Source: Pseudoduganella ginsengisoli | GTDB taxonomy: Bacteria; Pseudomonadota; Gammaproteobacteria; Burkholderiales; Burkholderiaceae_D | DNA: 64,000 nt | Assembly: GCF_009720865.1 (NCBI RefSeq) | Contig: NZ_WNLA01000002.1 | Location: 186,001 to 250,000, forward strand | Direction of reading: 5' to 3' | Shown: positions 8,525-19,204 of the stretch, in pieces | Layout: the number at the start of each line of letters is the position of its first letter | Position numbering within the stretch: the first letter of the stretch is position 1 | Notes under the pieces: generated by a model | The model's database searches: none | Seen by the model: the letters and a program-made list of their open reading frames with translations, nothing else | What the model was told of the DNA's origin: nothing | Program-made: the position numbers and the translations under genes

Positions 8525-9279
8525 GGCCGGGCTCCTTGCACATGCGCCGCCGGCCGGGCCCTGGCCTGTGCCGATACGCCTGCGGCCCGCGATGGCGCGG
8601 ACAGCTGATCCGTACGCCACGCCTGCTGATCGCCATGCCCCGCCGCCAGCTGGTCGAGATCCAGCCGCTGCAAGCGCTGCGGCCGCAGGCTGTGCGCCTG
8701 GTGCGTCGTATACACAGCCATGCCGCCGCCATCGAGGTGCGCGGCAAGGCGTTCGCACAGCGCCTGCACCGCTTGCGCATCGAGCGCAGTAAAAGGTTCG
8801 TCCAGCAGCAGCAATGGCGGCAGCGGATCCAGATAGAGCCGTGCCAGCGCCACGCGCCGCCGCTGCCCCTGCGACAGCGCATGCGCCGGCAGCATGGCCA
8901 CATGGTCCAGCCCGGCCCGCGCCAGCGCGGCTTCAGCCTGGCCGCGGCTGACGCGGCGCCCCGACAGCGCCGCGCCGTACACGACGTTTTCCCATGCAGA
9001 CAAGTCGTCCTTCACGCCCGCCGCATGGCCGCAGTACAGCACGTGCCGGTGATAGTCTTCGCGCAGTTCGCGCACCGGCTTGCCGCGCCAGCACACCTCC
9101 CCCTCCGCCGGCAGCCCAAGCCCCGCCAGCAGCCGCAATAAGCTGGTTTTGCCGCTGCCGTTGGCGCCCGACAGCCACAGCGCCTCGCCTTCAGACAGCG
9201 CGAAGTCCACCCCCTCGAACAGCCGCCGCCCTCCCCGCTCGCACGCCAGCGCGCAAGCCTGAAACGGGGCGCGCTTCAT
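8521..9279 (-). CDS. ccmA: Haem exporter ATPase CcmA
   Basis: An ABC ATPase of 252 residues with Walker A GANGSGKTS, signature LSQGQRRRVALARL, Walker B LLLLDEPFTALD and the switch His in VYTTHQAH. It powers the CcmABC complex. The usual CcmA is near 205-215 residues. Here about 40 extra residues follow the core (after QRLDLDQLAAG), rich in Ala, Arg and Gln with no recognisable domain. The start overlaps the stop of the upstream sigma-54 regulator by ATGA (9276-9279). Confidence 0.95.
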   Translation of the reverse strand: MKRAPFQACALACERGGRRLFEGVDFALSEGEALWLSGANGSGKTSLLRLLAGLGLPAEGEVCWRGKPVRELREDYHRHVLYCGHAAGVKDDLSAWENVVYGAALSGRRVSRGQAEAALARAGLDHVAMLPAHALSQGQRRRVALARLYLDPLPPLLLLDEPFTALDAQAVQALCERLAAHLDGGGMAVYTTHQAHSLRPQRLQRLDLDQLAAGHGDQQAWRTDQLSAPSRAAGVSAQARARPAAHVQGARP

Positions 9280-10463
9280 TGCAGCAGCTCGGCGCCCCGC
9301 CCGCCCGGCTGCGCATCGACAGGCAGCGGCTGGCCCGCCGGCTCGTTATCAGGGTAAGCATCGTCACTTCTGCCGGAATGGCTGAGGAGCCCAAAACGCT
9401 TCAAGTGCGTGCGCAGGATATTGCGGCTGATGCCCAGCACCCGCGCTGTCTGCACCTGGTTGCGGTGGCACGCATCGAAGGCCGTGCGCACGACGATTTC
9501 TTCCACGGAGTCGAATAATTCTGGCTGGTCTGCTTCGATCATGCCGTTAATCAGCGCCGACAGGCGCTGGCGGAAGCCGGCGGACGACGCACTGCCCGGT
9601 AGCGGCGTGTGGACCGGCACATGCAGCGGAACGGCCGCTTCATCCCTGGGCCGGCGCCGTGAAATGCCCGACAGTTTCAAATCGTCGGGCTGGATCACGC
9701 CATCGCGGCACACGATCAGGGCAAAGTGAATGACGTTTTCCAGTTCTCGGATATTGCCCGGCCAATCGTATTCCAGCAGCGCCAGGCGCGCCGCCGGCGA
9801 CAGCGTGGCTTCCGGCGCCTTGATTTTTTCACTGTAGACGCCGATGAAATGGCGCGCCAGCGGGATGATGTCGCCGGGGCGCTGGTGCAGCGGGTCCAGG
9901 TGCACGGTGGCCACGCTGAGGCGGTAATACAGGTCGGAACGGAAGCGGTCCGCCGCCACTGCCTTGTGCAAATCCACGTTGGTGGCCGCCACCAGCCGCA
10001 CGTTGAGCGGCACCGGCGTGCGGGCGCCCAGCCGCACCACTTGGCGCTCTTGCAGCACGCGCAGCAGCTTGACTTGCAGCGCCATCGACAAATCGCCGAT
10101 CTCATCGAGGAACAGCGTACCGCCGTTGGCCGCCTCGAACCAGCCGGAACGCGCCTGCGTGGCCCCGGTGAAGGCGCCGGCCTCGTGGCCAAACAATTCT
10201 GCATCGATCAGCGTTTCACTGAAGGCGCCGCAATTGACTGCCACGAATGGCCCGCGGCGTCCGCTGACGTTATGGATGTGGCGCGCAATCAGCTCCTTGC
10301 CGGTACCGGTTTCGCCGATGATCAGGGTGGTGGCCTCGGTCGGGGCGATGCGCTCGACCTGTTCCAGCAATTCCGCCGAACGCGGATCGTGGAACATCAG
10401 GGCCTTGGCGCGTATCGACAGCGCCATGCCGGACGTATCCGGGAAAGTCAGTAATTTATCCAC
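9276..10463 (-). CDS. Sigma-54-dependent transcriptional activator, AAA+ and Fis-type HTH, no sensor domain
   Basis: An enhancer-binding protein of 395 residues if GTG at 10463 is used; AAGGGGAA lies 7 nt upstream, and a TTG start at 10490 is the alternative. AAA+ motifs are GETGTGKE (Walker A), GAFTGA (sigma-54 contact loop), GGTLFLDEIGDL (Walker B) and YDWPGNIRELENV. A Fis-type helix-turn-helix lies near the C-terminus (QVQTARVLGISRNILRTHLKR). There is almost no N-terminal regulatory domain, as in the SfnR-like subgroup, so control would be by expression or a partner. Its stop overlaps the ccmA start, so it is transcribed and translated with the cytochrome c maturation operon. Its targets are unknown. 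Confidence 0.9.
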   Translation of the reverse strand: MDKLLTFPDTSGMALSIRAKALMFHDPRSAELLEQVERIAPTEATTLIIGETGTGKELIARHIHNVSGRRGPFVAVNCGAFSETLIDAELFGHEAGAFTGATQARSGWFEAANGGTLFLDEIGDLSMALQVKLLRVLQERQVVRLGARTPVPLNVRLVAATNVDLHKAVAADRFRSDLYYRLSVATVHLDPLHQRPGDIIPLARHFIGVYSEKIKAPEATLSPAARLALLEYDWPGNIRELENVIHFALIVCRDGVIQPDDLKLSGISRRRPRDEAAVPLHVPVHTPLPGSASSAGFRQRLSALINGMIEADQPELFDSVEEIVVRTAFDACHRNQVQTARVLGISRNILRTHLKRFGLLSHSGRSDDAYPDNEPAGQPLPVDAQPGGRGAELLQ

Positions 10464-10702
10464 GCGAGTTCCCCTTGTGCGGCGCAGCAACGATGGCGGC
10501 GCCGTTGTTATGTTGGTAGCGTCAGACTACCGGCTGGCGGGGAATTCGCACACGAATCATTCCAACGTAACAAATTCGCAAATTGGATATGAGGCTGGAA
10601 ATGGTCCAGTTTGACGCACTGCAACGGGACCGTTGTACATGGCGCGGGGTGCAAATAAATGCAAACTATGCAACAATGTTATGTCTCAAATCAATACCTG
10701 TT
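10464..10702. promoter_or_regulatory. Divergent promoter region between the sigma-54 regulator/ccm operon and the histidine kinase
   Basis: This 239-bp non-coding stretch must drive the ccm operon leftwards and the kinase rightwards. It contains a perfect inverted repeat CAACGG-GA-CCGTTG at 10622-10635, a candidate operator. A looser GGTAG...CTACC repeat lies near 10515-10531. No convincing -24/-12 element was found, and no shared operator is proven. Confidence 0.5.
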
Positions 10703-12493
10703 ATGAAAGTCCGTTCGCTACTTGCCCTGACCATCACCGTAACCTTGGTGCCGGTCGTGGTGTTTTTCGCTGCGCCGCTGAGCCGCTTGGTCGAGGCGGA
10801 GCGCGATGCGGGCGTGCGCACCATGCAGGAAGCAGCGCGCGCCACGTCGCTCGCGGTCGATGCCCAGTGGTACGAAATCATTGGCCTGGTCCGCGCCACC
10901 AGTAATTCCAGCAAGCTGGAAGGCAACCAGATGGTGGCATTTGGCAACAAGGCCCGTTCGCTGGTGCAGGGCCGCTCTGCCTACCTGATCCTGTATAACG
11001 AGGACGGCCAGCAACTGATCAACACGTCTGTGTCCACCGATGCGGCGCTGCCGGACACGCGCATTGCATCCGGCGAGCGCATTGCCGCTGTGCTGGCCGG
11101 GGACAAGCCGGTGATTTCCAATTTGCTGCGTGCTCCCGGCAGCGGACGGCATGTGGTCGCCATGGAATTCCCTGTGCACTTGCCGGAAAACCGCAATTAC
11201 GTAATGAGCTATGGCTTCGATGCGGCGCTGCTGGCGCAAGCGCTGCCGCCGCCCGCCGAGGGCCGGGGCGTGTTCCGCATCTATGACCGCGATGGGCGCC
11301 TGATCCAGAGCAACCGCTTACCGACCGGGGCGGGCTCTATCGCCCCGGCCCCGATTGCTGCCGCCATCAAGTCGCTGGAATCCGGCTTGATCCACACGGG
11401 CGACGGCACGTACACGGTGCTGGCCCGTTCCCCACTGACGGGGTGGTGGATTGCGATGTCAGAAACCACGGAAAAAGTCGATGGCACGACGGAGCGCACG
11501 GTGCTGTTGTCCAGCCTGGGCCTGGCGCTGGCATTGGCGCTGGCCGTTGCCACCGCCTGGGCGCTGTCCGACCGCGTCGCCAAAGCCATTGCACAAACCA
11601 GCGCCGCTGCGCGGGCCATGGGCGCCGGCGGCGACGATCCCCGCGCCCCCAGCGGTATCGACGAACTGGACCACCTGGCGGAAAGCGTTTACCAGGCCAA
11701 CCGCCTGCTGACGGAAGCGGCGATCGAACGGGAACGCTTGCTGGTGCAGGCGCAGCAGGCGCGTGAAGTGGCCGATGCGCAAAACCGCGCGAAAGATGAA
11801 TTCCTCGCCATGCTGGGCCACGAATTGCGCAATCCGATGGCGCCCATCAGCATGGCCGCGCACATGCTGTCGATGCCTGGCCTGGACCAGGCCAAATTGC
11901 GCCATGCGAGCCAGGTCATCGGCCGCCAGGTCGAGCACATGAACCGCCTCGTCAATGATTTGCTCGATGTGTCGCGCGTGACGCGGGGCTTGATTTCCCT
12001 GGAACGCAAGCCGCTGCAAATCCAGTCCATCATTGCCAGCGCCCTGGAACAGGCATCGTCCATCGTCGAGGCGGGCAAGCATGAGCTGGTGGTGGAGACA
12101 GGTAACGCGCCACTGTGGCTCAGCGGCGATGCGATCCGGCTGGTGCAGGTGCTGACGAATTTGCTCGTCAATGCCGTCAAATATTCGCCGCCCAATACCC
12201 GCATCGTGGTGCGTGCAGCAGAGGAAGGATCGACGCTGGTGCTGTCCGTGATCGACAACGGCAGTGGCATCGAACCCGACCTGCTGCCCCGTATCTTCGA
12301 CTTGTTTTCACAAGGCGCGCGCCGTCCTGACCGTGCGGCCGGCGGTCTGGGACTGGGGTTGGCTTTGGTGCGGAAAATCGTGGAACTGCATGGCGGCACG
12401 GTGACCGCTTACAGTGAAGGTGTGGGCAAAGGCAGCTGCTTTACGATACGGCTGCCGATGTGCGAGGCGCCAGTGGAGACGGAAACCGCGTGA
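10703..12493 (+). CDS. Membrane sensor histidine kinase
   Basis: The start is uncertain. ATG at 10703 (596 residues) puts the first transmembrane helix (LLALTITVTLVPVVVFF) at the N-terminus; ATG at 10676 is possible and neither has a strong ribosome site. A periplasmic sensing region of about 240 residues resembles a dCache-type ligand domain (GRSAYLILYNEDGQQLINT). A second helix (LALALALAVATAWAL) and a HAMP-like linker follow. The HisKA domain has the phospho-acceptor His373 in LGHELRNPM. The ATPase domain has N-box LVNAVKYSP, DNGSGIEPD and GLGLGLALV. There is no receiver domain and no adjacent response regulator, so it is an orphan kinase. Confidence 0.88.
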   Translation: MKVRSLLALTITVTLVPVVVFFAAPLSRLVEAERDAGVRTMQEAARATSLAVDAQWYEIIGLVRATSNSSKLEGNQMVAFGNKARSLVQGRSAYLILYNEDGQQLINTSVSTDAALPDTRIASGERIAAVLAGDKPVISNLLRAPGSGRHVVAMEFPVHLPENRNYVMSYGFDAALLAQALPPPAEGRGVFRIYDRDGRLIQSNRLPTGAGSIAPAPIAAAIKSLESGLIHTGDGTYTVLARSPLTGWWIAMSETTEKVDGTTERTVLLSSLGLALALALAVATAWALSDRVAKAIAQTSAAARAMGAGGDDPRAPSGIDELDHLAESVYQANRLLTEAAIERERLLVQAQQAREVADAQNRAKDEFLAMLGHELRNPMAPISMAAHMLSMPGLDQAKLRHASQVIGRQVEHMNRLVNDLLDVSRVTRGLISLERKPLQIQSIIASALEQASSIVEAGKHELVVETGNAPLWLSGDAIRLVQVLTNLLVNAVKYSPPNTRIVVRAAEEGSTLVLSVIDNGSGIEPDLLPRIFDLFSQGARRPDRAAGGLGLGLALVRKIVELHGGTVTAYSEGVGKGSCFTIRLPMCEAPVETETA

Positions 12494-12505
12494 CGCGGTT
12501 TCCGT
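12479..12505. terminator. Hairpin terminator between convergent kinase and eno genes
   Basis: ACGGAAACCGCG (12479-12490) and CGCGGTTTCCGT (12494-12505) are perfectly complementary 12-nt arms around a 3-nt loop, and that loop is the TGA stop of the kinase gene. The arms lie between convergent genes and could act in both directions. No clear U-tract follows, so termination efficiency is unproven. Confidence 0.6.
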
Positions 12506-12517
12506 GATGAAGGCGAC

Positions 12518-15372
<2,855 letters not shown>

Positions 15373-15405
15373 GGTATTCCTCTTGGATGTATTAGTCAGC
15401 ACTAC

Positions 15406-15432
15406 AAAAAAAGACCGGCGCCTGCGCCGGTC
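15406..15432 (-). terminator. Rho-independent terminator of ppc
   Basis: Read on the - strand, GACCGGCGC pairs with GCGCCGGTC (15413-15421 with 15424-15432) and is followed by seven T. It lies 17 bp beyond the ppc stop codon and separates ppc from the pyk-eno transcript. Confidence 0.92.
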
Positions 15433-15449
15433 CCAATACTTGTTCTTGA

Positions 15450-18212
15450 TCAGCCGCTGTTGCGCAGTCCTGCCGCCACGCCGTTAATGGACAAGTGAAT
15501 ACCTTCACGGGTCGCGGCGTCGGTATCGCCATCGCGGAAGCGGCGCAGCAGTTCCACCTGCACGTGGTTCAGCGGGTCGATGTACGGGAAGCGGTTGCGG
15601 ATGGAGCGCTGCAGCAGCGGGTTCGCGTCCTGCAATTCCTGCTGGCCGGTGATTTGCTTGACGGCTTCCACGGTGCGCTCATGCTCCGCTTTAATGCGGC
15701 CAAAGATCGATACACGCAGCGCTTCATCGCGCACCAGGGTTGCATAGCGGCTGGCAATGGCGATATCGCTCTTGGCCAGCACCATGTCCATGTTCGACAG
15801 CAGCGTGGTGAAGAATGGCCATTCTTTGTACATCCGCTGCAGTTGCGCCAGGCCGTCCGGGTTATTGGCCAGGAACGCTTGCACGGCGGAGCCGAAGCCG
15901 TACCAGCCCGGCAGCATTACGCGGCACTGCGCCCAGCTCAGTACCCATGGAATCGCGCGCAAGTCTTCAATCGACGTGGTCTTTTTACGCGATGCCGGAC
16001 GGCTGCCGATATTGAGCGCGGCAATCTCGGAAATCACGGTCGACTCCCAGAAGTACTGTTCAAAGCCTTCGGTTTCATAGACCAGCGAACGGTAGGTGCG
16101 CAGCGCTTCATCCGACAGCGCCTGCATCGCAGACAATTGCGCCGGCTCGGCGCGGCCTGCCGCGCTGTCGCCCAGCAAGGTCGCTTCCATGGTCGCGGCC
16201 ACCATGACTTCCAGGTTGCGGCGGCCCACTTCCGGGTTCGCATACTTGGCGGTGATGACTTCGCCCTGTTCCGTCAAGCGGATGCGGCCCTGCACGGCGC
16301 CAGGCGGCTGCGCCAGGATCGCGTCATACGACGGGCCGCCGCCGCGGCCGACGGAACCGCCACGGCCGTGGAACAGGCGCATCTTGATGCCGTATTTTTC
16401 AAACACTTGCACCAGCTCGATCTCGGCCTTGTACAGTTCCCAGCCCGACGTGAAGTAGCCGCCATCCTTGTTGGAATCCGAATAGCCCAGCATGACTTCA
16501 TGCATGCTGCCGCGCGAACGCAGCAAGTCCATGTACAACGGAATGGCGAACGCCTTGGCCATGATGGCGGGACCGGCGCGCAAGTCGTCGATGGTTTCAA
16601 ACAGCGGGATGATGTTGACCGCCATTGCCGATTCCGCATCCACGCGGCCGGCGCGCAGCAAGCCGTGTTCTTTCAGCAGCAGCGCCACTTCCAGCAAGTC
16701 GGACACGCTGGCGGCTTTCGAAATAATGTAGTTGGTCACGCATTCCGGACCGTAGGCGGCGTGCGCTTCTTTCAACGCGCGGAAGATCGCCAGTTCGCCG
16801 GCCGTGTCTTCGCTGTATTCCAGGTAAGGGGAAATCAGCAGGCGCGGCGTATGCAGTTCTTCCAGCAGCAGCTTGCAGCGGGAATCTTCATCCAGCGATT
16901 TGTAGTCGACGCCTGGACGGGCTGCCGACAACAGTTCCGCCACGACGCGCTCGTGTACGTCGGAGTTCTGGCGCAAGTCGATCGGCGCCAGCGAGAAGCC
17001 GAACACTTTGACGGCGCGGCGCAAGTGGCGCAGGCGGCCCCGTGCCAGCACTGCGGAACCGTTGGCCACCAGCGAGCGGTGGACGATTTCCAGGTCGGCC
17101 AGCAAGGCTTGCGCGTTGGCGTACGGCTGAACCTTGGCGTCGGCTTGCGCGCCGGTGGCAAAGCGCAGGCGGTTGGCGGACAGGCGCGCGTGGATGCCAT
17201 AGATGGCGCGGCGGTATGGCTCATCGATGCGGTGCGGCGACAGGTCGGTCGACGCATCGGCCAGCGCGCGCAATTCATCCGACGAACCCGTCATGCTTTG
17301 CGCCAGCGACAGTTGCGACGCCAGCTTGTGCAATTCGGTCAGGTAGTGTTCCAGCGCCACGTCAGCCTGGCGCTGCAACGTCGCCTTCAGGATGGTTGCG
17401 GTGACGAACGGGTTGCCGTCACGGTCGCCGCCGATCCAGCTGCCCACTTTCATAAAGGTTGGCAATTCTTCCTGGGCCCAGTGCGGGTCCAGCTTGGCCA
17501 GCGTATCTTGCAGCGAGCAATACAGTTGCGGCAATCCGGACAGGATGGTGCGGTCAAAGAACGACAAGCCGTTTTCCACTTCATCAAGCACCGACAGTTT
17601 CGCCGTGCGCAGCAAGCGGGTATTCCACAGCGTGTGGATACCGCGCGCCAGTGCGTTGTCATTGCTTTCCTGTTCGTCCGGCGTCATTTGCACACGGTCG
17701 CGCTCATCGAGCACGCGGGCAATCGCCATCTGGCAGTTCAGCGTGGATTTACGCTGCACTTCGGTCGGGTGCGCGGTGAAGACGGGGCTGATGTGGGCAT
17801 CGGCAAAGAAGTCAGGCAGCGCGTCGAGGCGGCCGGCATGGACGACGTTTTGCACGGCCTTGGCCATGCTGCCCACGCGCGGCGCGGAACCGGCGATCAG
17901 GTGGGCGCGGCTGCGGCGCGTGTGGTGCTGGTCTTCCGCGATATTGGCCAGCAGCGAGAAATACGTGAAGGCGCGGATCAGCTGGCTGGTTTCTTCCTGG
18001 CCCAGCGCGTGCAGCGCCTGGTCCAGTTCAGCCTTGGCCTGCTCGCACTGGTCGCGGCGGAAACGGATCGCCAGCTGGCGAATGTTTTCAATGCGGTTGA
18101 ACGCTTCTTCACCGTGCTGTGTGCGTATCGTATCGCCCAGCATGCGTCCCAGTTGCCGGATATCCCGTCCCAGCAACTCATCCTTGAACTCAACCGCCTT
18201 CGACCCATCCAT
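15450..18212 (-). CDS. ppc: Phosphoenolpyruvate carboxylase
   Basis: The anaplerotic enzyme that forms oxaloacetate from phosphoenolpyruvate and bicarbonate. AAGGACGGCAAC precedes ATG at 18212, giving 920 residues. Catalytic segments are all present: TAHPTEVQRKS, WIGGDRDGNPFVT, LGYSDSNKDGGYFTSGW, FHGRGGSVGRGGGP and RLTEQGEVI. The allosteric and C-terminal region (RRFRDGDTDAATREGIHLSINGVAAGLRNSG) is intact. The long open frame on the opposite strand is a composition artefact. Together with pyk and eno it forms a phosphoenolpyruvate-centred gene group. Confidence 0.98.
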   Translation of the reverse strand: MDGSKAVEFKDELLGRDIRQLGRMLGDTIRTQHGEEAFNRIENIRQLAIRFRRDQCEQAKAELDQALHALGQEETSQLIRAFTYFSLLANIAEDQHHTRRSRAHLIAGSAPRVGSMAKAVQNVVHAGRLDALPDFFADAHISPVFTAHPTEVQRKSTLNCQMAIARVLDERDRVQMTPDEQESNDNALARGIHTLWNTRLLRTAKLSVLDEVENGLSFFDRTILSGLPQLYCSLQDTLAKLDPHWAQEELPTFMKVGSWIGGDRDGNPFVTATILKATLQRQADVALEHYLTELHKLASQLSLAQSMTGSSDELRALADASTDLSPHRIDEPYRRAIYGIHARLSANRLRFATGAQADAKVQPYANAQALLADLEIVHRSLVANGSAVLARGRLRHLRRAVKVFGFSLAPIDLRQNSDVHERVVAELLSAARPGVDYKSLDEDSRCKLLLEELHTPRLLISPYLEYSEDTAGELAIFRALKEAHAAYGPECVTNYIISKAASVSDLLEVALLLKEHGLLRAGRVDAESAMAVNIIPLFETIDDLRAGPAIMAKAFAIPLYMDLLRSRGSMHEVMLGYSDSNKDGGYFTSGWELYKAEIELVQVFEKYGIKMRLFHGRGGSVGRGGGPSYDAILAQPPGAVQGRIRLTEQGEVITAKYANPEVGRRNLEVMVAATMEATLLGDSAAGRAEPAQLSAMQALSDEALRTYRSLVYETEGFEQYFWESTVISEIAALNIGSRPASRKKTTSIEDLRAIPWVLSWAQCRVMLPGWYGFGSAVQAFLANNPDGLAQLQRMYKEWPFFTTLLSNMDMVLAKSDIAIASRYATLVRDEALRVSIFGRIKAEHERTVEAVKQITGQQELQDANPLLQRSIRNRFPYIDPLNHVQVELLRRFRDGDTDAATREGIHLSINGVAAGLRNSG

Positions 18213-18501
18213 GTTGCCGTCCTTCACCGATATGTAGTAATTTTACAGATTAGAATAAGAATTACACCAAATACGACATAGGCTAACTATAAGCCCGCGC
18301 ATACATCTGGTATAAGGTAAATTTACTACATTATGTGCAAAATCGCTAAAGCAGGCAACTAGAATGTTTTGCGACGCAGCATGGGGGGCATAAAGGCACG
18401 GTCGTGCCATTGATAGTTGTGTAGACCAATCGTTGCGCTAAGACAAAATAACAGGCGGCGCGCCCTTCTAGCATGGCATTTCCTTCCATCAAGGAGTTGC
18501 T
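18213..18501. promoter_or_regulatory. AT-rich divergent upstream region of ppc
   Basis: This is 289 bp without a convincing gene. Bases 18236-18345 are clearly more AT-rich than the surroundings (for example TTTTACAGATTAGAATAAG) and are expected to hold the ppc promoter. A perfect GGCACG-GT-CGTGCC palindrome lies near 18395-18408. The right end carries AAGGAG for the small + strand ORF at 18502. Confidence 0.5.
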
Positions 18502-18702
18502 ATGAAAGAACTTTCCCGCTCTGTGCCTGCCGCTTGCGCGGCGTTGTTGTTTCAAGCAAGCGCTTTACCTGCATCGGCAGAACAAATCTTACTGCAAAAA
18601 AACGGCGTATCGGAAGCGGTCAGCGGCCAAGCCGGCTGGCCGCCGCCGGTCAGCGTATCGCGCCCCCCGCCACCTCATCCCGCAGCGCCTCGATCCGCCT
18701 GA
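18502..18702 (+). CDS. Small putative exported peptide, possibly a gene remnant
   Basis: A 66-residue ORF with a good ribosome site (AAGGAGTTGCT before ATG) and a plausible signal peptide (MKELSRSVPAACAALLFQAS, cut near LPASA). After the signal only about 40 residues remain, ending in a Pro-rich tail that is antisense to the last 50 bp of the gene at 18650-19204. The good start but non-descript tail suggests either a tiny secreted peptide or the surviving 5' end of a longer gene. No family is recognised. A run of seven A near 18596-18602 could mark a frameshift. Confidence 0.35.
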   Translation: MKELSRSVPAACAALLFQASALPASAEQILLQKNGVSEAVSGQAGWPPPVSVSRPPPPHPAAPRSA

Positions 18703-19204
18703 TCTTTTCCTGCATCTTCGCCAGCTCCGCTTCCGGCACCCCGGCCGCCCTGCCCCGTTCCAGGTCCGAGCGCAGGCGCGGCACTTCGTCTTTCGCCGCT
18801 TCGGCAAAGGATGCCAGCAGCCGGGCGTGCTGGCCCTGCTCGAACTGGCGGTACGCCTGCGGGTCAGCCAATTGTGCGGCAGTTGGCTGCGCTTGCGTGG
18901 CCGGATCGTCGTGCACCACGGGCGGCGTGCGCGGGTCGCCGTTTTCACGCGCTTCGGCCAGCGACAGCCACGCGGGCGTGCTGCTGTCGACCGGCTCCAG
19001 CGGCACGCGTTCCGGTTCTTGCGGCGGCTGGTCCGCCATCGCTTGCATCCATTGGGGACCATCGTCGCCGCGCGCCACTGGCGCGGATGGCGGCGCCGCA
19101 GTTCTGCCGACTGGCTGCGGGACCGCTTCGCCACGCACCGGCCACATATACCAGGCCAGGGCCGCCGCGCCCACTGCCGCGGCAATCACTGTAATACGCT
19201 TCAT
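18650..19204 (-). CDS. Hypothetical membrane-anchored protein with C-terminal coiled coil
   Basis: A 184-residue protein. One N-terminal hydrophobic anchor (ITVIAAAVGAAALAWYMW) is followed by a Pro-rich middle (residues about 28-105). The C-terminal charged helical region (FAEAAKDEVPRLRSDLERG and AKMQEKIRRIEALRDEVAG) has coiled-coil character. No family is recognised. Its ATG overlaps the stop of the upstream parvulin gene (ATGA at 19201-19204). It is therefore made with the parvulin and the phospholipase-like protein and is probably periplasmic, working with them. Confidence 0.65.
   Translation of the reverse strand: MKRITVIAAAVGAAALAWYMWPVRGEAVPQPVGRTAAPPSAPVARGDDGPQWMQAMADQPPQEPERVPLEPVDSSTPAWLSLAEARENGDPRTPPVVHDDPATQAQPTAAQLADPQAYRQFEQGQHARLLASFAEAAKDEVPRLRSDLERGRAAGVPEAELAKMQEKIRRIEALRDEVAGGAIR

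Noticed and set aside
10638-10656. TGGCGCGGGGTGCAA as a sigma-54 (-24/-12) promoter before the kinase
   Set aside because: The GG and GC elements are two bases too close to fit the -24/-12 spacing, so it would not be recognised.
15495-18281. A 928-residue open frame on the + strand opposite ppc
   Set aside because: It is the exact antisense of a textbook ppc, is very rich in His, Gln, Arg and Val, has no ribosome site or domain, and is explained by GC-rich third codon positions.
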